Shown piece by piece: positions 25,721-33,921 of a DNA stretch of 47,040 bases; position 1 is the stretch's first letter; every line of letters begins with the position of its first letter. This DNA comes from Streptomyces niveus (GTDB taxonomy: Bacteria > Actinomycetota > Actinomycetes > Streptomycetales > Streptomycetaceae): the NCBI RefSeq assembly GCF_001723055.1, contig NZ_MDCR01000125.1:1-47040 (forward strand). Reading direction: 5' to 3'. Position numbers and translations under genes: made by a program. Below the pieces are notes generated by a model. The model searched no databases. It saw nothing but the letters and a program-made list of their open reading frames with translations, and had not been told where the DNA came from.

Positions 25721-25742
25721 CAGGGCCCCCGAGGGGGCCCTG
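25721..25742 (-). terminator. Terminator of the lacI gene
   Basis: A perfect 10-base inverted repeat, arms 25721-25730 and 25733-25742, GC only in the inner part. It lies about 40 bases past the LacI stop and upstream of the binding-protein promoter. Confidence 0.75.
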
Positions 25743-25781
25743 GAAGGGGCTTGCGGGGGCCGCGCGGGACCCGCGCCGGAC

Positions 25782-26789
25782 CTACCTCGGGGACTGCGCC
25801 GTGGAGCCGCGTACGACCAGCTCCGGCTCGAACAGCAGCTCGCCGGGCGGCACGGCGCCACCCTGGATCTGGGCGCACAGCAGCTCCACCGCGGCCCGCC
25901 CCATCGCCTCGATGGGCTGACGGACCGTCGTCAGCGGCGGCTCGGTGCAGTTCATGAAGGCGGAGTCGTCGTACCCGACGACGGAGACCTCGCCGGGGAC
26001 GTCGAGTCCGCGCCGGCGGGCGGCCCGTACGGCGCCGAGCGCCAGCGGGTCGCTCGCGCAGATGATGCCGGTGACCCCGCGGTCCAACAGCCGCGCGGCG
26101 GCGGCCTGACCGCCTTCCAGGGAGAACATCGACCGCTCGATGTACTCGTCGGGCAGCGACTCCCCCGCCGCCTTCACGGCCGCGAGCGCGGCGGCGAGCT
26201 TGCGCCGCGACGGTACGTGGTCGGAGGGGCCGAGGACGAGGCCGATGCGCTCGTGGCCGAGCGAGGCCAGATGCCGCCACGCCTGCTCGACGGCGACGGC
26301 GTCGTCGCAGGAGATGGTGGGGAAGTCCAGGTTCTCTATGGGCGCGTTGATGAGCACCACCGGGATCTTGCGCTCGTGGAGCTGCCGGTAGTGCTCGTGG
26401 GGCGCGTCGGCCTGCGCGAACAGGCCGCCCGCGAACACGACTCCGGACACCTGCTGCTGGAGCAGCAGTTCGACGTAGTCCGCCTCGGAGACGCCGCCCT
26501 TGGTCTGGGTGCACAGCACGGGGGTGAGCCCCTGTTGCGCCAGCGCGCCGCCGATCACCTCGGCGAAGGCCGGAAAGATCGGGTTCTGGAGCTCGGGCAG
26601 GACGAGGCCGACCAGTCTGGCGCGCTCGCCGCGCAGCTGCGTCGGCCGCTCGTACCCCAGCACGTCAAGCGCCGTCAGCACGGACTGCCGGGTGGCCTGG
26701 GAGACTCCCGGCTTGCCGTTGAGCACCCGGCTGACCGTGGCCTCGCTGACCCCAACCTTCTTCGCCACCTGAGCAAGTCGTCGCGTCAT
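25782..26789 (-). CDS. LacI-family transcriptional regulator of the alpha-glucan locus
   Basis: A 335-residue repressor. The N-terminal LacI helix-turn-helix covers residues 3-25 (RLAQVAKKVGVSEATVSRVL, cut), the hinge helix is near 50-58, and the periplasmic-binding-protein-like effector domain covers 60-330 (LVGLVLPELQNPIFPAFAEVI..., CASDPLALGAVRAARR..., VVGYDDSAF). It most likely represses the transporter/alpha-glucosidase operon, and perhaps the GH87 gene, until a gluco-oligosaccharide binds. The start is ATG 26789. It is transcribed in the same direction as the operon but closed off by its own terminator, so it is probably autoregulated from the GCAAG-rich region upstream. Confidence 0.92.
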   Translation of the reverse strand: MTRRLAQVAKKVGVSEATVSRVLNGKPGVSQATRQSVLTALDVLGYERPTQLRGERARLVGLVLPELQNPIFPAFAEVIGGALAQQGLTPVLCTQTKGGVSEADYVELLLQQQVSGVVFAGGLFAQADAPHEHYRQLHERKIPVVLINAPIENLDFPTISCDDAVAVEQAWRHLASLGHERIGLVLGPSDHVPSRRKLAAALAAVKAAGESLPDEYIERSMFSLEGGQAAAARLLDRGVTGIICASDPLALGAVRAARRRGLDVPGEVSVVGYDDSAFMNCTEPPLTTVRQPIEAMGRAAVELLCAQIQGGAVPPGELLFEPELVVRGSTAQSPR

Positions 26790-26816
26790 ACACGCAAGAC
26801 TAGCGCAAACAATGCA
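26790..26816. promoter_or_regulatory. GCAAG/GCAAA repeats upstream of lacI (possible operator)
   Basis: Within 27 bases next to the LacI start, plus-strand reading shows three spaced units, CGCAAG, GCGCAAA and TGCAAG. Autoregulation by LacI through this site is plausible but unproven. Confidence 0.35.
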
Positions 26817-26854
26817 AGCTACTTACTTCTCAGCGTAAAGTCCCTGCACAGCCA

Positions 26855-26887
26855 TGGTGCCGCCCGAGGGAGCCCCGGGCGGCACCA
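26855..26887 (-). terminator. Terminator of the GH87 enzyme gene
   Basis: A perfect 12-base inverted repeat, arms 26855-26866 and 26876-26887, with a 9-base loop. It starts about 18 bases after the GH87 stop. Confidence 0.88.
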
Positions 26888-26905
26888 CGACTCGGTTGCC
26901 GGGTG

Positions 26906-29900
26906 CTACGGGTTGATATGGATCTTGAAGTTGGGCGTGGTGTTCTTCACGTCCAGCGCGTTGCCGCTCAGCGTCAGACCGTTGAACGTGACCTCACCGA
27001 CCGCGGGACCCTGTCCCGCCTCCGGCAGCTCGTTCGCCCACAGCCCGAAGCCGGACTTGGCATCGTAGGCGTCACCGCTCTTCTTCGCACCGGTGATGGA
27101 GATGTCGCTGAGGATGGTGTCCTTGATCGGGAACTGGGGCTGTCCTCCTACGTAGTTGGTCTGGAACATGATCCCGCTGTACGTCGGGTCGACGATGTCC
27201 ACGTTGTTGATCCGGATGCCCTGGAACACCTTGGACGCGGAGAACAGCCAGATACCGGGGAACGTCTGCGCGCCCCAGAAGTGACCGCCGGCTCTGACGA
27301 TCGACACGTTCTCGATCGTCGTGGGTTCGGTCCCGAAGCCGTTCATCGGATAGCCGAAGTCCAGCGAGCTGACCGTGATGCCCGAGTACACGAGCGTGTC
27401 CGCGATATGGATGTTGCGGAAGGTGTTGTTGAAGCCGCCGTAGACGGCCACACCCGCCGCGCGCCAGGTCAGGATCGACGTCAGGTTCTCGTAGACGTTG
27501 TCCTTCATGTCCGCGCCGCCGGCGTCGATCGCCGAGAACAGCGCGAAGCTGTCGTCTCCCGTGGCCCGTGCCTCGTTGTTGACCACGTGGTTGCCGGTGC
27601 TGCCGTTGGTCATGTTGATGCCGTCGGCGAACATGTTCCGGATCCGGGAGTTCTTGATGGTCATGTCGTCGGTGTTCGCGCCCCAGTAGAGGCACACCAT
27701 GTGCTCGTTCCAGATGTTGTCGATCTCGATGTTCCGCACGTTCGAGAAGTCGAACACCTTGCCCGGACCGTCGATACGCGAGGTGTAGTTGCCGAAGTAC
27801 GCGAAGTTCTTGAACGACGAACCCGCGGCGGCGGCCTCGGCCCGGAAGCCGATGTCGGTGTTGTCCTGCGTCGAGGGGGCGTGGAACTTCGTGTACCAGG
27901 GGCCGGCTCCGATCACCTGCACGGGCTTGCCGTACACCTGGAACTTGCTGGCCGTCTGGTAGTCACCGGCGGGCAGGTAGACACCCTTCAGGGTGCCCGT
28001 GTTGTCCATCCGGACCCGGTCCAGGGCGTTCTGCACGTCCTGGTGGGTGAATCCGGCCGGGACCGTGTACGTGGCGGGGTCCGGGTTCGCGACCGGCGCG
28101 ACCTGCTCCAGGTTGATGAAGTCGATCGCGTACGTGGTGTTGTTGGCCGCGTCCTTCTGGAGCTTGATCTTGCTGCCCGCCGGGACGGTCTTGCCCAGCA
28201 TCACGTTCGCCTCGTCGTAGATGTGACGGGGCGCGCCCTGGCCCGGGGAGTTGCCCGGTCCCGCCTCGGCGCCGTACAGCCAAGCGTACTTGGACGTGAG
28301 GTCGATCGCCTTCAGGAAGACGCCGTCCACATAGACGTTGAGCGTGGAGTTGATGCCCCCGCCGCCCGCGGAGTCGGGGATGGAGAAGCGGGTGACCAGG
28401 GTGTTGGTGCTGGCCCGGGTGGTGAACTCGACGAACTCGCCGGTCGCGTCGAGGTTGACGGCCCGGCGGCCGGACGCCTCGCCCGCGATGTCGCCGATCG
28501 TCCTGTTGGGGCCGACCTTCGTCGCGCCGCCGCCGGTGGTGCCGTCCTCGGCCTCGTACATGTCGAACGGCATGCTCGCGCCGCGGCCGACGAACAGCGA
28601 CTGGCTGCTCGTGTTGTTCTCGCGCTTGACCGGCACCTCGTTCGCGTCGTCGGCGAGGACGACCTTCACGGTGTACGAGCCGTTGGCGGCGGCCCAGGTC
28701 CCGAGTGCGACCGCCGGCGCGGTGGCGCCCGCCGCGATGACTCCGCTGTGCGCGCCGGTGAGGGTCTTCACCGTGGCGCCCTCGGAGTTGACGACGGTCA
28801 GGGTGATGCCGTGGCTGCCGCCCGCGGAGGCGACGGTGCCCTGGTTCTTGATGGAGACGGAGAAGTTGACCGTGTCTCCGGCCGCCGGGGCGGACGGGGA
28901 GGTGCCGAGTGTCGCCACCAGGTCGGAGCTGGCGACCGGCTTGACCACCAGTGGCGCGGAGGCGGTGTAGGTGTTGTTGGTCTCGTTCTGCTCGATCACC
29001 GCGTCCGCCACGTCGGCGACCGCGCTGAGTTCGTAGGAACCGGCGTCGCGCGGACCGATCGCGGCGCTGACATTGGCCGAGGCGCCGGGGGCGAGGGTGC
29101 CCACCGCCGCGGTGCCGACCTTGGAGTCACCGAGGCGGAACTCCAGCGAGCTGGCCCCCGCGGCGACCGTGCCGTTGTTGCGTACCGTCGCCGTCAGGGT
29201 GATCGGGTTCGACTCGACCGGCTCGGCGGGGGCCGCGGTCACGGCCGTGACCTGGAGGTCCGGGTTGGGCGCCGGCTCGCCGAGCACCTGGAACTCGGCC
29301 ACCTGGCCCGCGCCGGCGCCGGTGTTGGAGGTGAACTTGAGCTGGACGTCCGCGACGTTCCCGGAGACCGGGATGGTCACCTGGTTCCCGGAGGCCGGGC
29401 TGAACGCGTAGTCCTTCGCGGCGGCCAGGCTGGTGAAGCCCGTGGCGCTCTGCTCGCGCCCCAGCACCTGGATGTTCTGGGTACGCGGTCCCCAGCTGCT
29501 GTCCGGGTTGAGCTTGACGACGACGCTCTCGGTGGCGGCGTTGGCGCCCAGCTTCACGGTCAGCGTGTTGGGGTAACTGCCCCCGGCGCCTTCCCAGTAG
29601 GTCGACGTCGAGTTGTCGTTGGCGTTGGCCGCGACGAACGTGTGGACCACGGAGGACGCGCTGATCGGCTTGCCGACGGCCAGGTTGGAGACCGATCCCG
29701 TGCTGCCGGTGCGGATGACCGTGTTGCTGTTGCCCGACCGGTTGCCCGCCGCGTCCTTGGCCCGTACGAAGTACGAGACCGTGGTGCTGGCCGGCTGGGT
29801 GTCGGTGAAGGTCAGCACGTTGCCCGCGACGGTGTCGCGCAGCACGTTGTTGGCGTAGATCTCGTAGCCGGTGACCGCCGTGTTGTCGCTCGACGCCTGC

Positions 29901-31192
29901 CAGGTGAGCTTGACCTGGGTCGGCGAGGGCGTGGAGTGGGCGAGACCGGTGGGCGCGGTCGGCGCCTGGGTGTCGCCGCCCGGGGGCTTACGGGTCACGG
30001 TGTTGCTGTTGCCCGACACGTTGCCCGCGGCGTCCTTGGCCCGTACGTAGTACGAGACGTCGGCGTTGCCCGGCTGGGTGTCGGTGAAGGTGGTGACGTT
30101 GCCGGCGACGCTGGTGCGCAGCACGTTGTTGGCGTAGATGTCGTAGCCGGTGACCGCGGTGTTGTCGGTCGACGCCTTCCAGGTCAGTTTGATCTGGCCG
30201 GAGGCGGGCTCGGTGAACGCCAGCTCGGTGGGCGCGGTCGGCGCCTGCGTGTCGCCCGTCTCGGGGCCGTAGATCTCCAGCTCGGAGATCTGGGCGCCGG
30301 GCTGCTCGGAGTTGGCGGTGACCAGAACCCGTACGTAACGCGTGGTGGTGGCGTCGAAGGGGATCGTCACCGTGTTCCCGGACCCGGGCGCGAACTGGTA
30401 CGCCTTGGAGGTCGTGAGGTCGGTGAAGGCCGTGCCGTTGGTGCTGCCCTGGAGCGTGAGGGTCTGGCTGCGGGCGCCCCAGCCGTCGGGCAGTTTCAGG
30501 ACGACGCTGTTGACGCCGACGGACGAGCCGAGGTCGGCCTGGAGCCACTGCGGGAAGGCGCCGTTACGGCTCTCCCAGTAGCTGGCCTTGTTGCCGTCGT
30601 TGGCGTTGGCCGCCGCGTACACCTCGGTGTGGCTGCTCTCGGTGAGCGTGCGGCCGGCGGCGAGGTTCACCGAAGCGGCGGCGGCCTTGTGGACCTGGAG
30701 CTCGGCGAGCTGGCCCGCGGACGCCACGGAGTTCTTCGTGATGTTCACGCGGACGTAACGCGTCCGGGTGGCGGGGAACGAGATATTGACCTTGTTGGCC
30801 TCGCCCGGACTGAAGGTGTACGAGGCGGAGGTCTTCAGGGTCGAGAAGCTGGTGCCGTCGGCACTGCCCTGAACGGCGAGGGTCTGGCGCCGGGTCTCCC
30901 AGTCGGCGGGGAGTTTCAGCGTGACCTGGTCGATCCGGGCGGCGGAGCCCAGATCGGTCTGGACCCACTGGGGGAGGCTCTTGCCGGAGCCCTGCCAGTA
31001 GGTGGACTGGTTGCCGTCCGCGACCATCCGGGCGGAGTGGTCGCTTTTCGCGCTGCTCGCCGCCGCGGTACTGCCCGCGGCGATGTTGGGGCCGTCGGCC
31101 GCCGAGGCGGTGAGCGACGGCACGCCGACCATCAGGAGACTGGTGGTGACGGCGGCGGCGATCGCCCGCCATCTCCATCGATGAGATCTCAT
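26906..31192 (-). CDS. Secreted multidomain GH87 alpha-1,3-glucanase/mycodextranase-like enzyme
   Basis: A 1428-residue exoenzyme. A signal peptide (1-31, cleavage near TASA-A) is followed by two discoidin (F5/8 type C) domains (36-168, 175-309) and two near-identical fibronectin III domains (314-400, 407-494). Then come a third discoidin-like domain (501-638), two CARDB-like domains (643-750, 755-868), a CBM6/35-like domain (875-1030, DMYEAEDG) and a right-handed beta-helix catalytic domain (1040-1428). The last matches GH87: Asp1190 in FADGINM and Asp1213-Asp1214 in ATGDDSFA reproduce the 23- and 24-residue spacing I recall for the catalytic aspartates of Paenibacillus Agl-FH1 (1045, 1068, 1069). 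It should cut alpha-1,3-glucan or nigeran outside the cell. ATG 31192 is chosen for the signal peptide; its ribosome site (GGGGA) is weak. Exact substrate is inferred. Confidence 0.88.
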   Translation of the reverse strand: MRSHRWRWRAIAAAVTTSLLMVGVPSLTASAADGPNIAAGSTAAASSAKSDHSARMVADGNQSTYWQGSGKSLPQWVQTDLGSAARIDQVTLKLPADWETRRQTLAVQGSADGTSFSTLKTSASYTFSPGEANKVNISFPATRTRYVRVNITKNSVASAGQLAELQVHKAAAASVNLAAGRTLTESSHTEVYAAANANDGNKASYWESRNGAFPQWLQADLGSSVGVNSVVLKLPDGWGARSQTLTLQGSTNGTAFTDLTTSKAYQFAPGSGNTVTIPFDATTTRYVRVLVTANSEQPGAQISELEIYGPETGDTQAPTAPTELAFTEPASGQIKLTWKASTDNTAVTGYDIYANNVLRTSVAGNVTTFTDTQPGNADVSYYVRAKDAAGNVSGNSNTVTRKPPGGDTQAPTAPTGLAHSTPSPTQVKLTWQASSDNTAVTGYEIYANNVLRDTVAGNVLTFTDTQPASTTVSYFVRAKDAAGNRSGNSNTVIRTGSTGSVSNLAVGKPISASSVVHTFVAANANDNSTSTYWEGAGGSYPNTLTVKLGANAATESVVVKLNPDSSWGPRTQNIQVLGREQSATGFTSLAAAKDYAFSPASGNQVTIPVSGNVADVQLKFTSNTGAGAGQVAEFQVLGEPAPNPDLQVTAVTAAPAEPVESNPITLTATVRNNGTVAAGASSLEFRLGDSKVGTAAVGTLAPGASANVSAAIGPRDAGSYELSAVADVADAVIEQNETNNTYTASAPLVVKPVASSDLVATLGTSPSAPAAGDTVNFSVSIKNQGTVASAGGSHGITLTVVNSEGATVKTLTGAHSGVIAAGATAPAVALGTWAAANGSYTVKVVLADDANEVPVKRENNTSSQSLFVGRGASMPFDMYEAEDGTTGGGATKVGPNRTIGDIAGEASGRRAVNLDATGEFVEFTTRASTNTLVTRFSIPDSAGGGGINSTLNVYVDGVFLKAIDLTSKYAWLYGAEAGPGNSPGQGAPRHIYDEANVMLGKTVPAGSKIKLQKDAANNTTYAIDFINLEQVAPVANPDPATYTVPAGFTHQDVQNALDRVRMDNTGTLKGVYLPAGDYQTASKFQVYGKPVQVIGAGPWYTKFHAPSTQDNTDIGFRAEAAAAGSSFKNFAYFGNYTSRIDGPGKVFDFSNVRNIEIDNIWNEHMVCLYWGANTDDMTIKNSRIRNMFADGINMTNGSTGNHVVNNEARATGDDSFALFSAIDAGGADMKDNVYENLTSILTWRAAGVAVYGGFNNTFRNIHIADTLVYSGITVSSLDFGYPMNGFGTEPTTIENVSIVRAGGHFWGAQTFPGIWLFSASKVFQGIRINNVDIVDPTYSGIMFQTNYVGGQPQFPIKDTILSDISITGAKKSGDAYDAKSGFGLWANELPEAGQGPAVGEVTFNGLTLSGNALDVKNTTPNFKIHINP
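29713..30253 (-). repeat. Tandem duplication encoding two fibronectin III domains
   Basis: Two units of about 260 bases (30253-29995 and 29974-29713) encode FN3 domains sharing DTQAPTAPT, DNTAVTGY, IYANNVLR, VAGNV, TFTDTQP and VRAKDAAGN. The similarity shows a fairly recent in-gene duplication. Confidence 0.85.
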
Positions 31193-31463
31193 GTATCCCC
31201 GATCTTCGGCCTCGGCGCGGGGGCGGCGAGGCGCGGCTCTGTCTGCATGGCTGGTGCCACCTGGCTGGTGCGACAAGCGTTTTCTGCACTGACGAGCGGG
31301 ATCTTTTGCGTTATGCGGTCAGAGAGTTGCAGAGAAATGCGAGAGCGTCCACCGCTCCGACAGAACCAAGTCGGCCGTTCTCTGGCTCGAAAAGACTCAA
31401 TCCGGACCCACCGGCCCCTATCAGTCAGCTTTCCAGCGAACTTTCACGACGTCGCAAGCAGCC

Positions 31464-31487
31464 CGCAAATCACGTAAGTCATTTGCG
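31464..31487. promoter_or_regulatory. Inverted repeat CGCAAAT-N10-ATTTGCG upstream of the kinase gene
   Basis: Perfect 7-base arms (31464-31470, 31481-31487) spaced one helical turn apart, 51 bases before the kinase start. It has the shape of an operator for a dimeric regulator, possibly the CitB-type regulator encoded downstream or another protein acting on the GH87 side. Confidence 0.45.
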
Positions 31488-31490
31488 TCA

Positions 31491-31507
31491 TTCTGAAAAT
31501 TTCAGAA
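31491..31507. promoter_or_regulatory. Perfect palindrome TTCTGAAAATTTCAGAA upstream of the kinase gene
   Basis: Two 8-base arms around a single central A, 31 bases before the kinase start and in the local AT-rich stretch expected of a promoter. It is a candidate autoregulatory site for the two-component system. Confidence 0.5.
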
Positions 31508-31537
31508 AGACACCTGGGCGGTCTACCGTTCTGGACC

Positions 31538-33214
31538 ATGAGCGCCGGATCGACGACCCCCCAGCGACGACGGCGATTCGGCTGGCCACGGCGCGTCTTC
31601 TCCCAGGTGCTGCTGATGCAGCTCGCCATCGCCGCGGGCACCGCCGTGCTCGCCACCGGACTGTTCCTCAGACCGCTGAGCGACCAGCTCGACGACCAGG
31701 CGATGCGCCGCGCCCTCGCGATCGCCGAGACGACCGCCTCCGAGCCCGTGGCGCGGTCGCTGCTGGCGTCGCGGCCCTCGGTGGACGGGCCGGTGCAGGC
31801 GGAGGCCGAACGCATCAGACGGGCCACCGGCGCCGAGTACGTCGTGATCATGGACAGGCGCGGGGTGCGCTGGTCACACACCGACACCGGCGAGATAGGC
31901 AAGGTCGTCTCCACCGACCCCAGCGAGGCGATCGCCGGCAAGGACGTCATGGAGATCGACAGCGGCACCCTCGGCCGCTCGGCGCGCGGCAAGGTCCCGC
32001 TGCGCGACGCGTCGGGGAAGATCATCGGCGCGGTCTCGGTCGGCATCGCGTACGACAGCGTCCGCGAGCGCCTGCTCGCGACGATCCCCGGACTCCTCGC
32101 GTACGCGGGCGGCGCACTCGCCGTGGGCGCGCTGGCCGCGTATCTGATCTCCAGGCGGCTCCAGCGCCAGACCCACGACCTGGCCTTCTCCGACATCTCG
32201 GCGCTGCTCGTGGAACGCGAGGCGATGCTGCACAGCCTGCGTGAGGGCGTGATCGCGCTCGACGGCGCGGGGCGGATCCGGCTGATGAACGACGAGGCGC
32301 AGCGGCTGCTGGGCCTGGGTCCCGAGGCCACCGGACAGCCGCTGGACGTGGTGCTGGGCCCCGGCCGTACCACCGACGTCCTCGCGGGCCGGGTGGCCGG
32401 CGAGGACCTGCTGGCCGTGAGCGGCGGCCGGGTGCTCATCGCCAACCGGATGCCGACGGACGACGGCGGCGCGGTCGCCACCCTCCGTGACCGTACGGAG
32501 CTGGAACAGCTCGGCCGGGAACTGGACGCCACCCGCGGTCTCATCGACGCGCTGCGCGCGCAGGACCACGAGCACGCCAACCGGATGCACACGCTGATGG
32601 GGCTGCTGGAGCTGGAGATGCACGAGGAGGCGGTGGAGTTCGTGACCGAGGTCGTCGGGGTGCACCGGGCGACCGCCGAGCAGGTCACCGAGCGGATCCA
32701 CGACCCGCTGCCGGCCGCGCTGCTGGTCGGCAAGGCCACCGTCGCCGCCGAGCGGGGCGTCTCGCTGCGTATCTCGCCCGCCACCCTGCTGCCCGACCGG
32801 CTCGTCGACCCGCAGGGGCTGGTCACGGTGCTGGGCAATCTCGTGGACAACGCGCTGGACGCGGCGGCCGGCTCCGAGGACCCGCGCATCGAGGTGGAGG
32901 TACGGGCCGAAGGCCGCACCGTCGTCCTGCGGATCTCCGACAGCGGCCCCGGAGTCCCGCCCGAGCAGCGCGAACTGGTCTTCGCGGAAGGCTGGACGAC
33001 GAAGGAACTGCCCGCCCACGGCAGGCGCGGACTGGGTCTCGCCCTGGTCCGCAGGCTCGCCGAGCGGCAGGGCGGCAGCGCGCGGGTCGGCGAGTCCGCC
33101 GACGGGGGCGCGGAGTTCACCGTCGTACTGCCGGAGGCACTGACCGAGGAGGCGGACGCGGACGAACGCGTGGGCGGTCCGGCGGAGCCCGTCACCACAG
33201 GAGAGACACGATGA
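31538..33214 (+). CDS. CitA/DcuS-family sensor histidine kinase
   Basis: A 558-residue membrane kinase. TM1 is at about 21-43, an extracytoplasmic PAS/sCACHE sensor at about 45-180 (AEYVVIMDRRGVRWSHTD, cut, is the hallmark), TM2 at about 182-204, and a cytoplasmic PAS at about 225-325. The CitA-type phosphoacceptor motif is QDHEHANRMH with His344, followed by a C-terminal ATPase domain (NLVDNALDAA, SDSGPGVP, GLGLALV). Relatives sense extracellular C4-dicarboxylates, citrate or similar acids. The start is ATG 31538; no clear ribosome site precedes it. The stop overlaps the response-regulator start by four bases (ATGA). From memory it corresponds to the SCO5829-type kinase. Confidence 0.92.
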   Translation: MSAGSTTPQRRRRFGWPRRVFSQVLLMQLAIAAGTAVLATGLFLRPLSDQLDDQAMRRALAIAETTASEPVARSLLASRPSVDGPVQAEAERIRRATGAEYVVIMDRRGVRWSHTDTGEIGKVVSTDPSEAIAGKDVMEIDSGTLGRSARGKVPLRDASGKIIGAVSVGIAYDSVRERLLATIPGLLAYAGGALAVGALAAYLISRRLQRQTHDLAFSDISALLVEREAMLHSLREGVIALDGAGRIRLMNDEAQRLLGLGPEATGQPLDVVLGPGRTTDVLAGRVAGEDLLAVSGGRVLIANRMPTDDGGAVATLRDRTELEQLGRELDATRGLIDALRAQDHEHANRMHTLMGLLELEMHEEAVEFVTEVVGVHRATAEQVTERIHDPLPAALLVGKATVAAERGVSLRISPATLLPDRLVDPQGLVTVLGNLVDNALDAAAGSEDPRIEVEVRAEGRTVVLRISDSGPGVPPEQRELVFAEGWTTKELPAHGRRGLGLALVRRLAERQGGSARVGESADGGAEFTVVLPEALTEEADADERVGGPAEPVTTGETR

Positions 33215-33891
33215 TCGACGTACTGGTCGTGGACGACGACATCCGGGTCGCCGACATCAACACCGCCTATGTGGCGAAGGTCGCCGGCTTCCGGGTCGTC
33301 GCCAAGGCCCACTCGGGGACGGAGGCACTCACCCAGCTCACCGAGCGGCCCGTCGACCTGATCCTGCTGGACCACTATCTGCCCGACCGCAACGGGCTCT
33401 CCGTCGTCCAGGAACTGCGCGGGCTCGGCCACCGCACCGACGTGATCATGGTGACCGCCGCGCGTGACGTGGCCACCGTGCAGTCGGCGATGCGCCACGG
33501 GGCGCTCCAGTATCTGGTCAAGCCGTTCAACTTCGCCGGGCTGCGCACCAAGCTTGAGGCGTACGCGTCGCTGCGCCGGGCGCTGGAGAGCGGCGGCGAG
33601 GCCGAACAGGCCGACGTGGACCGGATGTTCGGCGCGCTGTCGGCGTCGTCCGCGCCGCCCGAGCTGCCCAAGGGGCACTCGCCGAGCACCGCCGAGGTGG
33701 TGCGCCAGGTGCTGCTCGGCGCCGAACGGCCGCTCTCCGCGCACGAGATCGCGGAGAGCGCGGGGATGAGCCGGCAGACGGCGCAGCGGTATCTCAAGCT
33801 GCTGGAGCGGGCGGGGCGGGTACGGCTCAGCCTGCGGTACGGCGAGACGGGGCGCCCCGAGCACCGGTACGCGTGGGCGACGAGCGGCTGA
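33211..33891 (+). CDS. CitB/DcuR-family response regulator
   Basis: A 226-residue regulator. The receiver domain covers residues 3-118, with acidic pocket Asp8-Asp10, phosphoacceptor Asp54 (LILLDHYLPD), Thr near 82 (VTAAR) and Lys near 104 (VKPF). A linker and a C-terminal winged-helix DNA-binding domain follow (about 150-225, LSAHEIAESAGMSRQTAQRY, cut). ATG 33211 is coupled to the kinase stop and follows GGAGAGAC. It converges with the SSS symporter gene, leaving only 30 bases, and may control that transporter; this is inference from proximity and family habit. Confidence 0.93.
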   Translation: MIDVLVVDDDIRVADINTAYVAKVAGFRVVAKAHSGTEALTQLTERPVDLILLDHYLPDRNGLSVVQELRGLGHRTDVIMVTAARDVATVQSAMRHGALQYLVKPFNFAGLRTKLEAYASLRRALESGGEAEQADVDRMFGALSASSAPPELPKGHSPSTAEVVRQVLLGAERPLSAHEIAESAGMSRQTAQRYLKLLERAGRVRLSLRYGETGRPEHRYAWATSG

Positions 33892-33921
33892 GCAGGGTTG
33901 CCTGGACCTGCCGGGGCCTGG

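Larger units (their letters stand above)
31193..31537. promoter_or_regulatory. Divergent regulatory region between the GH87 gene and the CitA/CitB-type two-component system
   Basis: These 345 bases hold no convincing gene. The left part should carry the GH87 promoter and is comparatively AT-rich, with several TTGC(A/G)-like motifs around 31305-31345. The right part carries two perfect inverted repeats listed separately (31464-31487 and 31491-31507), directly before the kinase start. Confidence 0.55.

Noticed and set aside
26903..31477. Open frame of 1524 codons on the plus strand opposite the GH87 gene
   Set aside because: It is the antisense shadow of a clearly coding, domain-rich minus-strand gene. 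Its translation is Val/Gly/Arg/Asp-rich without any family motif, the usual artefact in GC-rich DNA.
33892..33921. Terminator between the CitB-type regulator and the symporter gene
   Set aside because: Only 30 bases separate the convergent stops and no stem longer than a few bases is visible there.
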